Positions 11,301 to 24,046 of a DNA stretch of 64,000 nt are shown here, piece by piece. Source of the stretch: Phoronis australis (Eukaryota; Phoronida; Phoronidae); the NCBI GenBank assembly GCA_002633005.1, contig NMRA01000067.1:439025-503024 (forward strand), in the 5' to 3' direction. Made by a program: the position numbers and the translations under genes. How positions within the stretch are numbered: the first letter of the stretch is position 1; each line of letters starts with the position of its first letter. The notes beneath the pieces are model-generated. The model saw nothing but the letters and a program-made list of their open reading frames with translations, searched no databases and was not told the origin of the DNA.

Positions 11301-14300
11301 GTTCAAGCTGGTTCTGCTAAATCTTTTTTTCTCGCTACACAGTATTTATCTTGTACCAAGAGAATGAAGGTATTTCAATTTTTGCTACATCCACATGAAG
11401 CATTGTAAAAACGGCCAATTTTTGAGAATAAGGTTTGACATATCCTGAAAAGCCCAACAGTTTAAGCAGTTCTCTTTCTCAAGGGTTGTGGCTGTCTGCG
11501 AGGCAAGGTGCAAGTCACACAGGTGATGCAAAGAGTACATGTAATTGTACTTGGATATCTTTGATATCTTTGGTTTCAACTGGTCCTGCAGTCTGCCCCG
11601 CACTAGGGCAAAGAGCATAGTTCGAATTGTTGGGCTGTTATAGGTTGATACTGACTTTGGTCCTATTTTATGCAGGCGTTCTTCGTAATTTTTCTGTTGC
11701 TAATTTTGCGCTGCAACTTTGCCTTTCAGACACAGCATTTCGACAGCAGCGCCTACCAGCGTGGCAACCTATCCTTACAGCAAAGACAGTTCTGCCCGTG
11801 TTCTTTGCAATCGGCATTGCATTCATTCCTCTTGGTATCGGTTTCCTGGTCACTTCAAATTCAGTGAGTATTCAGGATATTTAAGACTTGCAAGACGTTT
11901 TTATTTGTTGGAGTAGTCTAATACATTGTCAAATCACCTATCAATTTTCACCGGATAGCTGACAGGACACCTGAATAAACCATTTAAAGGAGCAGTCACA
12001 AAGATATCTTGTCGGCTTTACTATGACTTCTAGTACATATACAGCACATGTCACGCATCTTTGCCGGACTCGTCGACTCATCGACCTTTAGAAAAGAATG
12101 GCCAATTTGAATTTGATTAAAAATTAAGAAGGCCAGCATCAGGCTTTCTCAAAGGAATGCAGTCCCTGTTGTGTCACATCGAGTGTTTTTACATCAATTT
12201 GACTGTAATAATGAAGTATTGTCAAGAGTTTAAAAAATATGAGTCAACATGTGATAATTATTTGCTACTTGTCCCGAATTTCTGAACAAGTGATTACTGC
12301 AGTGGGGACCAAGTGAACATCTTTGTGTAAACTGTTGCTTGTGTAGTCGGAGGTCAGAGGTCACTAGTCTAGCGGTTGCCAACTCTTTGTTGAGTAGTCA
12401 ATCAAAAGGTCGTGACCTGTGCTGTTGTTTAAGCATTTGTGGCGCTGTTTTGCACAAAGCAGTCATGTGCATACTGTCAGCCAGTTTGATTTTCAGACAC
12501 TAGTAAGACTTAGGACCACAAATCTCACCATTGAATGTACTGGCTTTCTTGAGGGAAGAAGGCAGATCTGTCAACAACTTCCTAACCTGATCATCTGCTG
12601 GCTGATGAGGCATCTAGCGAGTATTCATAGATGACTATCTTTTCAGATTATAGATGAATTGACTATTCTTCTGTCTATTCAAGCATTGCATTAGTGCTAT
12701 GTGTAAAAATATGACCTACTCTCGTTATTTTTTTTAGATCTAAAAGGAACTGTGATGCATGTAATAAGTCAGAAAATAGTTTGATTGCAAAACATAACAC
12801 TTTTCTTGTCATTCTGAGACTCAATTTGCTTCTGCCAAGTACATCATCTGCTCACTAACTGGAAGCTGAGATGCACAATGAAAGAGAGTGGTGCCTCCTA
12901 TGGGAATTTCATAGGAAAATACCGGAGTTGCAAATGTATTTTCTATGATCAGTTATGCAATGAATGTTTATTCTTTTATGAAGTCTTGAGTTTTAGATAC
13001 ATGAGGGGTATTACACAAATACTTCTTCTACAGGTTCAACAGGTTCAAAAAGACTACACAGATTGTCTGAGGCATGGAACGAATGAAAAATGCAATGATT
13101 TCATTGCACGGACCAACTTCACTGAGCCGTGCTATTGTCTAGTTGAAATTACTCTCACTGAAGCTTTTGAGGTAAAATTGATCTATACATAGTATAGTTG
13201 TTGATAGTGAGTGGGCTTTAATGTTGGTGAACTGTTGTTTTTACCATTTTAGGTTGGTTGTGAAGTGTTTGGAATAGAAACTACGTAGCATTTTTGGAGA
13301 TTTCACACAGTTTAGAATGTTTTTAATAAACACATCTATTTTTAAACTAATTAACTTTGACAAACGTAGGCAGTCTTATGGTCATGTTTAGCAAATATTC
13401 ATCATGGAGAGTACATCGTTACCTTATTCCCAACAATGTGACGAACATAACAAACTAATAGAGTATATCGACTTATGCATCTGACCACTTGTGGTAGTAG
13501 AACTTAACAAAGATATAAGACATTTAACTCTACATTGAGGCGTCTACTGCAGAGTAAGTCTTATTTTTCAGTAAACAGCTTCACCAGGAAGGTTCATAAT
13601 CAGTATACTCAAAAATTTTTCATTTTCCCTCCCAAAACTTAAAGCATTTTACCTCACAGAAATTTTTCGTCGACTGCCATGTTGATCTGCCAACTCCATC
13701 AGTGACCACTAGGTGGAGGACCTGTAAGTCTTATTCTTCTTCGATTTATGATCGTACAACAGTCCTCCATTATTGGTCCTTATCTGTGCTGGAAATCCCC
13801 AGTCTGTGTGCTGCTGCAAGTCAACAATGTGGCCAGCTACATGGACATTCTGTTGAGACAAAATGTGACTGAACTGACAAACTGTTAAAACTGCCCAAAC
13901 AAAATCTTGTGACTAAAACATGCTTGCAGTGTTAAATGTTGTGAGACATATAAGTCACTAGCTTTTCCCTGACTTATAAACTGACGTGTTTGTTGCAAAG
14001 CTCGACTTAAAAATGTCTTTACGTTTGCAGAAAAACGTGTATATGTACTATGGCCTGACCAACTTCTATCAGAACCACAGACGTTATGTTAAGTCGCGTG
14101 ATGATGACCAGCTGCGGGGAATATTGGTCAAGGCCGATGATCTCAACATGGACTGCAAGCCATATAGAGTTGACAATGAAACTAAGGTTGATGGAAAAGT
14201 GGTGGGACGGGGCTACGCACCGTGTGGTGCCATCGCCAACAGTTTGTTCAATGGTATGATCAGCGTTGGATGAGAAATGCACAATTGCGATTACTTAATT

Positions 14301-17300
14301 TTGAAAAATTCATGATTTTATCATTTTGTTTATTCAGTCAATAATTGTGCATAATGCAATGAAGGTAGTGAGTTGTACAGGGTTTGGACTTCGATTTGCA
14401 GACCTCTGTTTTGTTGTCAACTGGCAACAACAGCAAGAGCAAGCTGTAATGTGGGGAGTGGCATTAAGCTGACTTTAAAATACCTGCAAGCCGTTCAGGT
14501 GGGCCCATTCCACTGATCACCTAGAACTGTTCATGGTGTATTAATATGCAGATAAAACCGAGCTGAGGAGCTAGAGACCTGACTTGAGTGTCTAGCCGTG
14601 CGTCCCAGTGGGATTCGAACCCACGACCTTCTGTAAAGAAAACGGGCGCTTATCCCACCAGGCCACAATGTCTCCTCTCCAAGTTGACTTGATGGCAAAG
14701 AAATAGTTTATCATTCATTGTTTCTTTTTTAAAATCTCTTGGTGTTTCGTTTTTAAAAAATAACCCAATGCTTGAATAATTGCTCATGTGGCCTTTTGCC
14801 ATGCATTAATCTCATGCTGGGTATTGGAAATGTCATTCTGCGTAGTGACTATATTTACTAGTCGATAAGATGCTGTTTTCTAGTCTGTCTAAGGGGCCCG
14901 TATTAAGAAAACTGACTTGCCTGAGACAAATCTTAAATAAAAGCCAAATTTAAGATAAAACGTCAATTTGTCTGACGTCCGTTTTAAGAAAGTGGTCTTA
15001 AGTTTGACTTAAGTTCTGACTTGAGTTTTTTACTTAATTAAGTTTTGTCTTAAGTTTGACTAACGTACCGGATGTGGAAGTGCCAAAGCTTGTAAGTTGA
15101 GACACGTCTTAGACTTAAGTAAAAAATGAACTTAAGTCACCTTCTCGGAGCACGCCCCAAGTTAACTTTAGCTTTCATTTGTGTATTGCCATGGATAATG
15201 TTGGTTTTGTTACTACCGAGAATTTCTGTAGACAAGCCCATGGGTGTGTATTAGGAAAATGAAAATTTTCAGGCATTTTAGCAACACCAAATAAACACCC
15301 GGGCGTTTATTCAGAAAAACGGGTCGTGGAAACGGAAAACCATAGTTTTGTTTGACTTGACATTCTTTTAAAAAATTAAAAACGCGTTTTTAATTTTTTA
15401 TTGATAAATGCATAGTTCACCAATGCCTTGTTCATTTTGTAAATGATAAATGCTCCACAAAACTGAACTTGTGACAAAAAGTTGACGCTGAGTGGGCTTT
15501 TAAGAGGAAAATTTTCAAATAAACGTCTCACTGTCTGGACACTTGAAACTGCAAGTTGTAACACCAAATAAATGCCCATGGGCGTGTATTTGGCATAATT
15601 TTCCAAGTAAATGCCCATGGGCATTTCATCGAGTGGGCTCATCTTCGGAAAACCCCTGTAAGGGTTCTTTGTTGCACTTTGCTGTAAACTGTTTCACATG
15701 TGATTCCCAGAAGAGAGGTCCAGCCTCAGAACCCTCAAGTCCTGCCATTTTATTGTCTTCCCCTTTTGTACTGCATAATAACTAATTGCTCTTGTTCCTC
15801 CCTGGCTATCCTAACACACTTCTGATTCCAGTTACTATGTTCTGTAAGGATTGTCCATCATTGCTGGCCATTTCAAAAGCTTGTCAAGTACTCGTCAAGG
15901 GGGTCGTTGTTAGGATTTTGTAAGAATGTCTGAAAATCATCTGTGGGCCAAGGAAAATCAGCATAATGTTGCGTTTTATGCAATGGTCTTTTGGTCTTAA
16001 TCGTGGCATTTGGCTTTATTTGAAAAATCAATATTTAAGTAGATACTCTTTTTAGAGGATAGGAGTCTGTTGTTTTTTTTTTTATTTTTGAAAAGAGCAG
16101 TATGTGGACTGCCCCTTGCTGTTTGTATGCCAAATCTTTGAAGCTGGCCAGCATTTCATAAGCATGACCCTAGTGTACCTTTTATGTTCCATCTTCATTA
16201 GTCTTATCCTCATTTCAGACACTCTCACATTGGTGTACAGTGGCAATAGCAGTGTGTCTCCTGACACCCCTGTTGGACTATTGAAGACGGACATTGCTTG
16301 GACCACTGATAAGACGGTCAAGTTTCGAAACCCCCCCGTGCCAAAGGGGTCTAGCCTCGCTGAAGGTGGGATATGTTCACCTCACTATTTGTTTTGGATA
16401 ACAATCAGTGTGTCATTGTATGAAATTATTTTTTTAATTTGTTTTTTTTTTATTTATTTTTTTTTAAATTCGTCATATTATTTGTTCTAGTGTGAGTTTT
16501 TAGTGCTTTTAAATGTTCTTAAAATTGCATATTGGCTTTTCTCATGATGTAGTAAGTGAAGTGTACATGCATTGTTTACCTCCTGGAATAACATATATCT
16601 GACATTAAGAGTCGTTGTCTTAATAAATCTTGTGTGTGTTTATGCATGCTCACACTCGCGTGTGGGGGCATGTTGTCATCTTCTCTGACTGAAGTATCAG
16701 AGCACTCCTGTGTCACCCTCAGTTCGGTGCTTGACACCCCTAACTGCTCTTTTCTTGCACTCACATGTATATTATGTGGCCGCATATTGATGTTATCTCT
16801 GTCTTGCCGTTTTTATTATTTTCATGTCTGTTTTTGGCATCTGCCTCCTTATCAGCCACCTGCTTCAAGAATCATAAGTGTTAGAATATGAAATTGTGTT
16901 TTTGTTGAGGAAATTAATTTTCAAACAGTTCTGCTGCTGCGCCCCCTGGTGGTGATTTAGTTTGTTATGCACCAGCCTTAGTATCTACTGTCAGAGTGTT
17001 TCCAAGGATCTGCATGAAATTTGTCTCATGTGTTCCTTATGAGGAGAGCCGGCTCAACTGATTTTGGTATTGGAACGAATCCAGACTGTCATGGAAACGG
17101 TTTGAAAAATCAGCAGCCCTTACTTCTTTTACCATTTGGGAAGCGTATGGTAGGTGCAGGTGTTGAAAACTATAAATACCTGTGGACAATCTAAACCAAA
17201 TGAACTTTTGATTTTTTTTTGTTTTAATAAGCAATCAAATTCTATTGTGCGAAGCTAATGAGCAGAATGCCTTCCCCAATTTTCTAACATGGTGGACATA

Positions 17301-20300
17301 TGTCAATAGCTTGCATTGCTTTTGTTAGTTTTGAAAGATTACGTGAAGCCTCGTAACTGGCAAAAAGACATTTGGGAACTTGACCCAGACAACGTGGAGA
17401 ATAACGGATTTCAAAATGAGGACCTGATTGTCTGGATGCGAACTGCTGCTTTGCCCAGCTTCCGAAAGTTGTACCGACGCATAGACCACAGCGGACAGTT
17501 CAAGAATGGCCTTCCTAAGGGAACATATGTTGTGAACATTACCTACGGTGAGATGCTTTCATATTCAATTCACATTGTTCACATACTGTGTTAACTAATC
17601 CTTAAGTTAATATTTACATCCATTTAGTGCCAGTTAAAGTTAATTCACAAAGTTCTTTGTGTAACTTAAAATTCTGTGCATGGAATAATGTAATAACGTT
17701 ACTTTTCTGTGTTGCATAGTCTGTTATGCGCTTTGACATGGAAAGATACCTCGACAAATGTTTCTCGCTGTGCCAGTCAACCAATTGGTGCTCAACTGAG
17801 GACTACATCTTATGGCACCCCTTTCCCTCCAATAGTCATTTCAGTCTGACACTGAAAAACCCAGATTTGATTTTTTGTGATCTATATAGCAGTTATATGC
17901 ATAGCTGTTCGTGTTAAGCTTACCGGCTGACTTGTGCTCATGTTTAACATGGTTTTGTTATTCTTCAGCGTTTTCTGTCACTAACTTTGACGGCACTAAG
18001 AGGGTAATCCTGACCAATACATCCTGGCTGGGTGGCAAGAATCCCTTCCTGGGCATCGCCTATCTAGTCGTCGGCTCCATCTGTGTTGTCCTCGGCTTTG
18101 TCTTCATTATTATTCATGTCAAATATGGCAAGAAGTGAGTCTCAATCAAGTAATCTCACGAGATGAAGTGAGATGTTCGCTATTTATAGTACTGTATGTT
18201 TTAGTGATTTTCCGATGAAAATTGGTTTATGTTTGTGTGCGTGTGCGTGCATGTGGGTGTGTGCAGTCACTACTGGCACACTTTGGTAGCGCTGCAAAAA
18301 TGGTCGCTGTGCATTGTTGTTTTGTACAGAATGTCTCATTTTAGCATTAACTTTAACAACGCAGATTTGAAAGCGAGCGTGTTCCAAACATGCATAACCA
18401 TTCATAGTTTGGACACAACACCTTGTTTTCATGCACAATGGATAATTCGTGCTAGTTGTAAATTCCTTGTCTGTGTTTGTGAATTCATAAGCCGGGAGCG
18501 TTTTCTGTAATGCATGCGCTGGACATGTGTGATGAAGAAAACTTGGCTTATGGAATGGTAATGTTGAATTTCATATATTCAACATGCAGTCTTGTCGGTG
18601 AAACAACTCAGTAGGGATAGTAAGGTCTTGAGCTTGCAAAATACTAATATTTCTTCTGCGTGTTCTCTTGACTTAGTGTGCTTTATGATACCTGTTTTCG
18701 TAAAAATACTCTCTCTGCTTCACTTTGCAATTTAAAACATTACAACCCAAATTTTTATTTGATATTTATTTAGTCAAATCTTGTTAATAAATGATCTTCT
18801 TTTGCATGACATCCATTTTTTACAAAATACACACAATTTAGTACAGAAGCTTTAAAGTTTAGTTTCTGTTGTTGCGTTAAGGAATGTGGCAACGAGTGAT
18901 GCCTACCTTCACTTCTCATCAACTGTGGAATTTGATAGAAAAAAACGAACAGGTGAACTTCTCTGCTCGCAATATGTTCGCAACCCGAGCAAACCATATT
19001 TATTGAACCTTGTAATACATGCCTCAAAACTGCTGCAAAACTTGGTCTACTCATTGACAAGGAATTTTATTTTTAAGGAGTGCCAATTGACTGCAGCTAC
19101 AGTCTTACTATACAGCGCCACCTACTCAAATGTTGTTGCCTGGGCTTATAATTTATGTTGTGGGAATTGATGGTAATACAAATTTAAGCTCATTCGCCTA
19201 GTTGCAGCAAATCCTCAGACAATATATGCTCTTTCTTGCCCAGTATGCTGTTTCATTTCAAATGTGTGTGCACTTTGGTGACATATTGCCCGACATCCCC
19301 TATTCTGTAGAACAGGCTGATTATTATTGCAGTTTGTCCAGGACAAAACTTGCATACTGGCTTAGTAGAAATTTCAAACATATCTTTCATCCTTGTATAA
19401 TCAGATGTCTCTAAGTGTTCCACCGATGGTCACATGACTTTGATGATTTTGCACAACAGTCTTAAAAAGCCAGACACTGTTGATGTGCACCCGGTCAGTA
19501 CGGCGACTGCATCAAGCACAATAGCTCCCACCGTCACGACCTTGACCTCCCACTCTCCACTGAGCTCGAAGCCAGTTACTACAAGGCCTCCTGCTACCAA
19601 TACAAGGACCTCTCAATCTCGAAACTCGGCACAGTCAGTGAAGGAGTCTGTCACACGGTCTGAAAATTCGTGGGTGTCTTCAGAAGGGACATCTACTGTG
19701 GCATCACTTACAGTTTCTGGTGTTGTCTAGTGGTACTGGGAGAAAATTGATTGGCATTCTGTTCACATGTGTTGTGTGTTATCTTGATGGGTTATTGTGT
19801 TATTGTGTTGGTTTGTGATGGCACAGATCTGATTAGCATCATCTTCGAATACTTTTCTCTTAATTTATGCTGCTTTTAACTCTACCGATATCTTTGATTC
19901 CTGTTTAAGGGCAGGGCTTGGTGCTTCCTTTTCTTCTCATTTATGCCGATTTGTTTTTTTTTTCAGAACCAAAGACATGATAGAGGTCACCAGTCGTACA
20001 GTCTATTGAGCTGGGGAAGAGGTTTCATGCTTCAGACAAAAGGAGGCAGTTGCGTGCAATGTCGTCTCTCTCTCTCTCTCATTAAAAGAATAGAACTCAA
20101 ATCATCTAGCTTATTATGTCTGAACCACTGTTTTACATTTGTTTGTATTCTTCTTCGTTAAAGTTACATTAATCTTTCATTACTTTGTTTAAAATGCCAC
20201 TGAACACTCAAGTTGCCAAGACTTTGACTGCATTGTCATTTTCAACCTTTTTTTTAGAACACTCGACAATTGTGAATTCAACTCTCCAAAAATGAAAATA

Positions 20301-22447
20301 TCTATGAACATTACAACTTTATTTTCACCACAGACCTGTGACAAAAAGATTCTGGTGGTACAAAATTGACTGACCAATCTCCTGCATTGGTCATGATGAC
20401 AAAGAGCGCTTGCTGCTGTCACAATTTAACAACTAATCAGTTTCCATGGATATCTTTGATGGAAAATTCTGTTCATCATGGCACTTAAAAAATCCTCGTC
20501 CCGATCAACTTGTTCATAGATTTTCACATGTTCTGGACACAATTCCTGAGGCAACAGTTTGTGTATTGTATTGGCAGGCTTGTTGCCATGGCGTTCAGTT
20601 ACTGCCCCTCCTGTTGCACCATACAAGCCACATAATGAAGATCCGCCATTAAACTAAACATTATTTAATTTGATGTTATGTGTCTTCTCATCTGCAGTGA
20701 TGTTAGTCCAGTGTAATAGTATGTTCAGAATGTTGTGTTGCAGTTGACAGCTGTGTTAAATAGTTTCACTTGTATAGTGTTCCATTCGTCATCAAGTAGC
20801 TGTACGGTGCAAATATTCCAGGTTCAAAACAATGTTCTTCAGGACCACTAATGGCTGTGTCATTGGTTGTAGACCGATATGAATATGATTTCAGAATGTA
20901 CTGGCACGGATGTCATTTTACTATTGGGACATTTCATTTGTTTAAAGATTGTTTTATTATATTTGTTTTATATATATGTATTTGACATTAACTGATGGTT
21001 TGAACTTGTCTGTTCACTTCAGGCTCACACTTGTTGATGTTGTAAATTTTCAGTCGATAAAATTTCTAATCTGTGTGCGGTATTCAGGTTATTAAAGCAA
21101 ATATTAATTATCTCTTAAATCAGCAGCATTATTCACTGTCTTAACTGACACAAAAGCCATGGGACATTTTATGTTGCACAACTTTGGAGTGTATAATTGA
21201 AGGATCTTGATCTGTTTATCTTTTCCAAAGTGTTTATCTTTTCCAAAGTGTTTATTGCACTGTTGTGTGAAGTTAGCAGCATGTGATTGTCCGAGAATGC
21301 TTTCTGTAGACGCTAGGCACTCGCCAGTAAAGCTAGTGTGATTCCAGGCTTGGCTTGCAATGAATGGTGATCAAGGCTTGGAATTTTCCTCTCTTAAGAG
21401 GATTTCCTCTTTTTAGTTTTGATTTTCTCATTTGATTTCCAGTTTCTTCTTTTGCGTCTCTTTTTTATCATTATTTTGACTTTATTCATGCCAAAACATT
21501 TATTTCAGTTAAATTTTACAACACCAAAAATATTTCTATCACACAAGCCTATTTATTTGTGGAACGATATATCACCTGGAAAGTTTTCCTCTTTTTTTGT
21601 CGTTGGTCATTCCAAGCCCTGGGCGATGCCTCACCAAAACTTGTGTTATATCACAAGAAACTTGCTCTATATAACATAGCCCAGGTGTAGCTCTATAGAT
21701 ACGCATGTTTATCGTAATCATCTTGAAACAAGACACCGCTGCTTAAAATGCTACATTTCTAATTTCCCACTGCTGTACTACTACTACATTAGCAATGAAG
21801 TAACTGGTGTAAATATTTGGCTTTATTAGCAACCTCAACTACTAAAACACCCATGGAAAAATGTACATGTCGTTAATATGCACCACTATGCATGCTGCCG
21901 CGCTTAACTTGTCGTGGTCAGACGGCTCTAAAATTGATGGTGTTTGCTTAACTGTTGGCATGTAATTGGGACCAAACTGAGGTGGCTGTAATGGTAGAGG
22001 GGATTTTTTGAGAAATATGCATTTCCAGCACCTGTGGAACAAGCGGTTTGACATTTCATGTTAGTAGCAAAACTTCTTTCCCCTGACGGTAAGATTCTTG
22101 TAAGTTTCTAGTACTAACTTGTTCCAAGTCAACAATTTGGCAGTTACTGAGATAGAAATTGGCTGATGTACATATTCATGTAGATTATGTTAAAATTTTT
22201 TTTACTATTATTCTATTGCCAGGTGGATGTAATGAGGGTTGTGGTTACTTTGTCATTTAAATTTTAACAACTGGCAACAAGCATGTTGACGTTTTGTTGC
22301 ACACTTGTCTAGCATGCACGGAATATAATAAATTTAATTTATTGAAAAATGTGTTTAGTCAAATGTGAACTTGTGGCAAACACTACTCCTAAATTTAAAT
22401 TTAAATATGTTTTCTTCTCTTTCGCCAGCAATCCCTCTGACGTCTGA
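8368..22447 (+). CDS. TMEM30A: CDC50/TMEM30A, beta subunit of P4-ATPase lipid flippases
   Basis: Coding exons: 8368-8422, 11730-11863, 13034-13171, 14031-14253, 16219-16365, 17329-17547, 17969-18134 and 22429-22447. All junctions are GT-AG and in phase, giving 366 aa (human TMEM30A has 361). The ATG at 8368 has a good context (AAAATGG). Family landmarks in order: [14 protein letters not shown] at 19-32, membrane segment 39-59, a large ectodomain with paired cysteines and several N-glycosylation sequons (NFT, NSS, NIT, NTS), [50 protein letters not shown], then [11 protein letters not shown] leading into the second membrane segment (about 332-354) and a short cytosolic tail. Family role: it pairs with P4-ATPases, is needed for their ER exit and for phosphatidylserine/phosphatidylethanolamine flipping. 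A second possible last exon lies at 19460-19730. Intron 1 carries a Mutator-like foldback element and intron 4 a SINE. Confidence 0.95.
9382..10305. mobile_element. Mutator-like foldback MITE, copy A (9-bp TSD)
   Basis: The element runs from TAGGCAATGACC to its inverted copy GGTCATTGCCTA. It has terminal inverted repeats of about 255-260 bp (9382-9641 and 10051-10305) around a centre of about 400 bp. It is flanked by a perfect 9-bp target-site duplication, TCCCTCTCT, at 9373-9381 and 10306-10314. Short ORFs in the arms are by-products of the repeats; there is no transposase. A 9-bp duplication with long inverted repeats is the hallmark of the Mutator (MULE) superfamily. It sits in TMEM30A intron 1. 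Confidence 0.85.
14480..14678 (-). mobile_element. tRNA-derived SINE, copy 1
   Basis: On the minus strand a tRNA-like head has a box A (TGGCCTGGTGGG, complement of 14654-14665) and a perfect B box (GGTTCGAATCC, complement of 14611-14621). A non-tRNA body follows, containing the complement of GAGCTGAGGAGCTA and of CACTGATCACCTAGAAC. Two relatives lie near 40454 and 47878 in the same orientation. It sits in TMEM30A intron 4. Confidence 0.75.
14893..15150. repeat. CTTAAGT-rich MITE, copy 2
   Basis: Starts GGGCCCGTATTAAGAAA and contains many alternating CTTAAGT/ACTTAAG motifs able to form hairpins. The right boundary is uncertain. Confidence 0.45.
15226..15630. repeat. Cluster of CCCATGGG/CCCGGG-centred palindromes
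   Basis: Four modules share the pattern (C)CAAATAAA-xCCC-xx-GGGcG-TxTATT: near 15236, 15286-15312, 15561-15593 and 15602-15628. The last contains the perfect 18-bp palindrome AAATGCCCATGGGCATTT at 15609-15626. Two modules start with the same ACACCAAATAAA. Probably the ends of nested short DNA elements. Confidence 0.45.
19460..19730 (+). CDS. TMEM30A: Candidate alternative last exon of TMEM30A (Ser/Thr-rich tail)
   Basis: A GCACAACAG acceptor precedes an open stretch that continues the TMEM30A frame when joined to the exon ending at 18134: the split codon AA|T gives Asn, then LKKPDT. It runs 90 codons to a TAG at 19728-19730 and would give a 450-aa protein. The tail is almost entirely Ser, Thr, Pro and Val with few charged residues and has no match I recognise. 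The acceptor's pyrimidine tract is weaker than that of the exon at 22429, whose tail resembles the short TMEM30 tails of other animals. It may be a real isoform or a chance ORF. Confidence 0.4.
21213..21248. repeat. Tandem 18-bp duplication
   Basis: Two perfect copies of TGTTTATCTTTTCCAAAG, followed by a partial third. A small replication-slippage repeat between the two candidate TMEM30A last exons. Confidence 0.8.
21373..21620. repeat. MITE with GGCTTGGAAT ends, copy 1
   Basis: The left end AAGGCTTGGAATTTTCCTC and right end CATTCCAAGCCCT are inverted. The T-rich interior (repeated TTTCCTC/TTTCTTCTT, then ATTTATTTCAGTTAAA) is shared with copies at 22939-23155 and 26436-26640, all in the same orientation. 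Confidence 0.65.
22429..22447 (+). CDS. TMEM30A: Preferred last coding exon of TMEM30A
   Basis: A strong acceptor (TTTTCTTCTCTTTCGCCAG) is followed by bases that join the exon ending at 18134 in phase and give NNPSDV then TGA at 22445-22447. The tail length and Asn/Ser/Asp make-up agree with other animal CDC50A tails. It is too short to be found as an ORF. Confidence 0.7.
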
Positions 22448-22938
22448 GAATTGAAAATATTTTTAGTGCGACCTAATTCAAAGTCACACTAATGCAGCAT
22501 GTAATCTTTACAAATACAACTCTATGTCTTACAGGGTTGCATATAGTTATTGTTTGTTATCCTGACATGGAGGAGGTGAAAAATCATGTTTAAGACATGT
22601 ACAGAAAAGGCGCAACTGAAACTACTTTTTGTCTCGTAGTGGTCAACGAAAGGCTATGGACATACCACATGTCACCTAGATACAAGCATTGTGGTAATTT
22701 AACTGACATTTTGAACTTCACTCTCCAAAGTTGTTCATTAACCACACATCCAATTAAATTGTCAAGGTGTAAAATCGGACACAAGGTTCAACATGGATAC
22801 TTCGTACTTCAAGGGTTATGCCTGTTAAGAGTTCACACATGCCATTCTTAATCTTAAAGAGGAATTTTTTGAAGGTGTTTCTGATCAAGTTCAAAGGTTT
22901 TAGGTTTGGTGATAAGTATTTTGAAAATATTCAGTAGA

Positions 22939-23155
22939 CAGGGTTTGAATTTTCCTATTTTAAGATAATTTCTTCTTTTGGTGTCGATTTCCAGTTTTCT
23001 CTTTTTTGCCTCTTTAATTATTAGTTTGAAATTATTCATGCAAAAACGTTTATTTCAGTTAAAATTTTCAACACAAATATTTCTATAACCCAATCCTATT
23101 TGTGGAATTGTACAAAACATGGAAAATTTTCCTCTTTTTAGTCATTCCAAGCCCG
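22939..23155. repeat. MITE with GGCTTGGAAT ends, copy 2
   Basis: Begins CAGGGTTTGAATTTTCCT, ends TCATTCCAAGCCCGG, and shares the same interior order as the copies at 21373 and 26436. Confidence 0.6.
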
Positions 23156-24012
23156 GAGTAGATTTTTAAATGAAAGAGGAATTAAAGCATCATAAACCCA
23201 GTTTTCTATCAAAAATAAGTTTTGGACATTGATCACTTACTGTTTTAAAATTGTATTTAAATTCTTCTTTCGTCAAAATATGATTTCCCGTTTTGGAAAG
23301 AACCGATACGTTACTTCTTCAGAAAAAATCAAAATTTCAGGTCTGGCATTACGGTAGTTGTTGAGTGCCTGAAAATTCAAGACAACTGCATTGCATGTAG
23401 TGAACCTGGATGTGGAGGAACCTAAACCAATGAAGTGGTAAAGGATCAATCTAAGTCTCTGGAATGCAATCTCAAGTGGAACTGGCAGGCTAATTCTTTA
23501 TCTTGGTGATTGCTTGGCCAAATTAATTAGAAACACAACATATAGACGGGAATATGAAGTAGGTTGAAAATTGGCAAATGTTTTTAAGAACGAGTTTTGT
23601 GTCAAAAACGATTCACTGCAAACCACTTAACCATGTCCAGTAAGTATCGTGACGTGGTGATGGGTAATAACACTAAATGATACGGGTTAAGTGAGCCCCC
23701 GAGGTAAATCATTTGTGCAAAAGTCACCTATTTATGGAATTTTTTGTTTTCACATTTAGAAGTTGTAAATGAATACTACTGCACTTTGTTTAGCGTAATG
23801 ATGGTAAAATAGCATTGTCGTTTAGTTCCTAAAATACATTAGCATAGTTAGGAGCTTGCAAATGCATCTTTAAAGTTCAGATTTCACACTGATCACAGAG
23901 TGGAGTTCAACCCTACCAGCAGAGTGACAGACTAGCAATCGAGAAGATTCAAGGTTTGATCATGCACTGAGGCCAATCTCAGAAAATCAGTTTTCTTGTG
24001 GATTATGTCCTT

Positions 24013-24046
24013 TTAAGTAAGACAGTGCCTTAAGTAAGACAGTGCC
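24013..24046. repeat. Tandem 17-bp duplication
   Basis: Two perfect adjacent copies of TTAAGTAAGACAGTGCC. Confidence 0.8.

Noticed and set aside
17726-17917. Extra TMEM30A exon between exons 6 and 7
   Set aside because: The open frame has no counterpart in the family and exons 6 and 7 join perfectly without it.
20063-20082. CT repeat and the TG repeat near 48306-48326
   Set aside because: Ordinary short microsatellites with no further structure.
23895-23990. A further tRNA-like SINE head
   Set aside because: Only loose resemblance to A and B boxes and no match to the SINE body found elsewhere.
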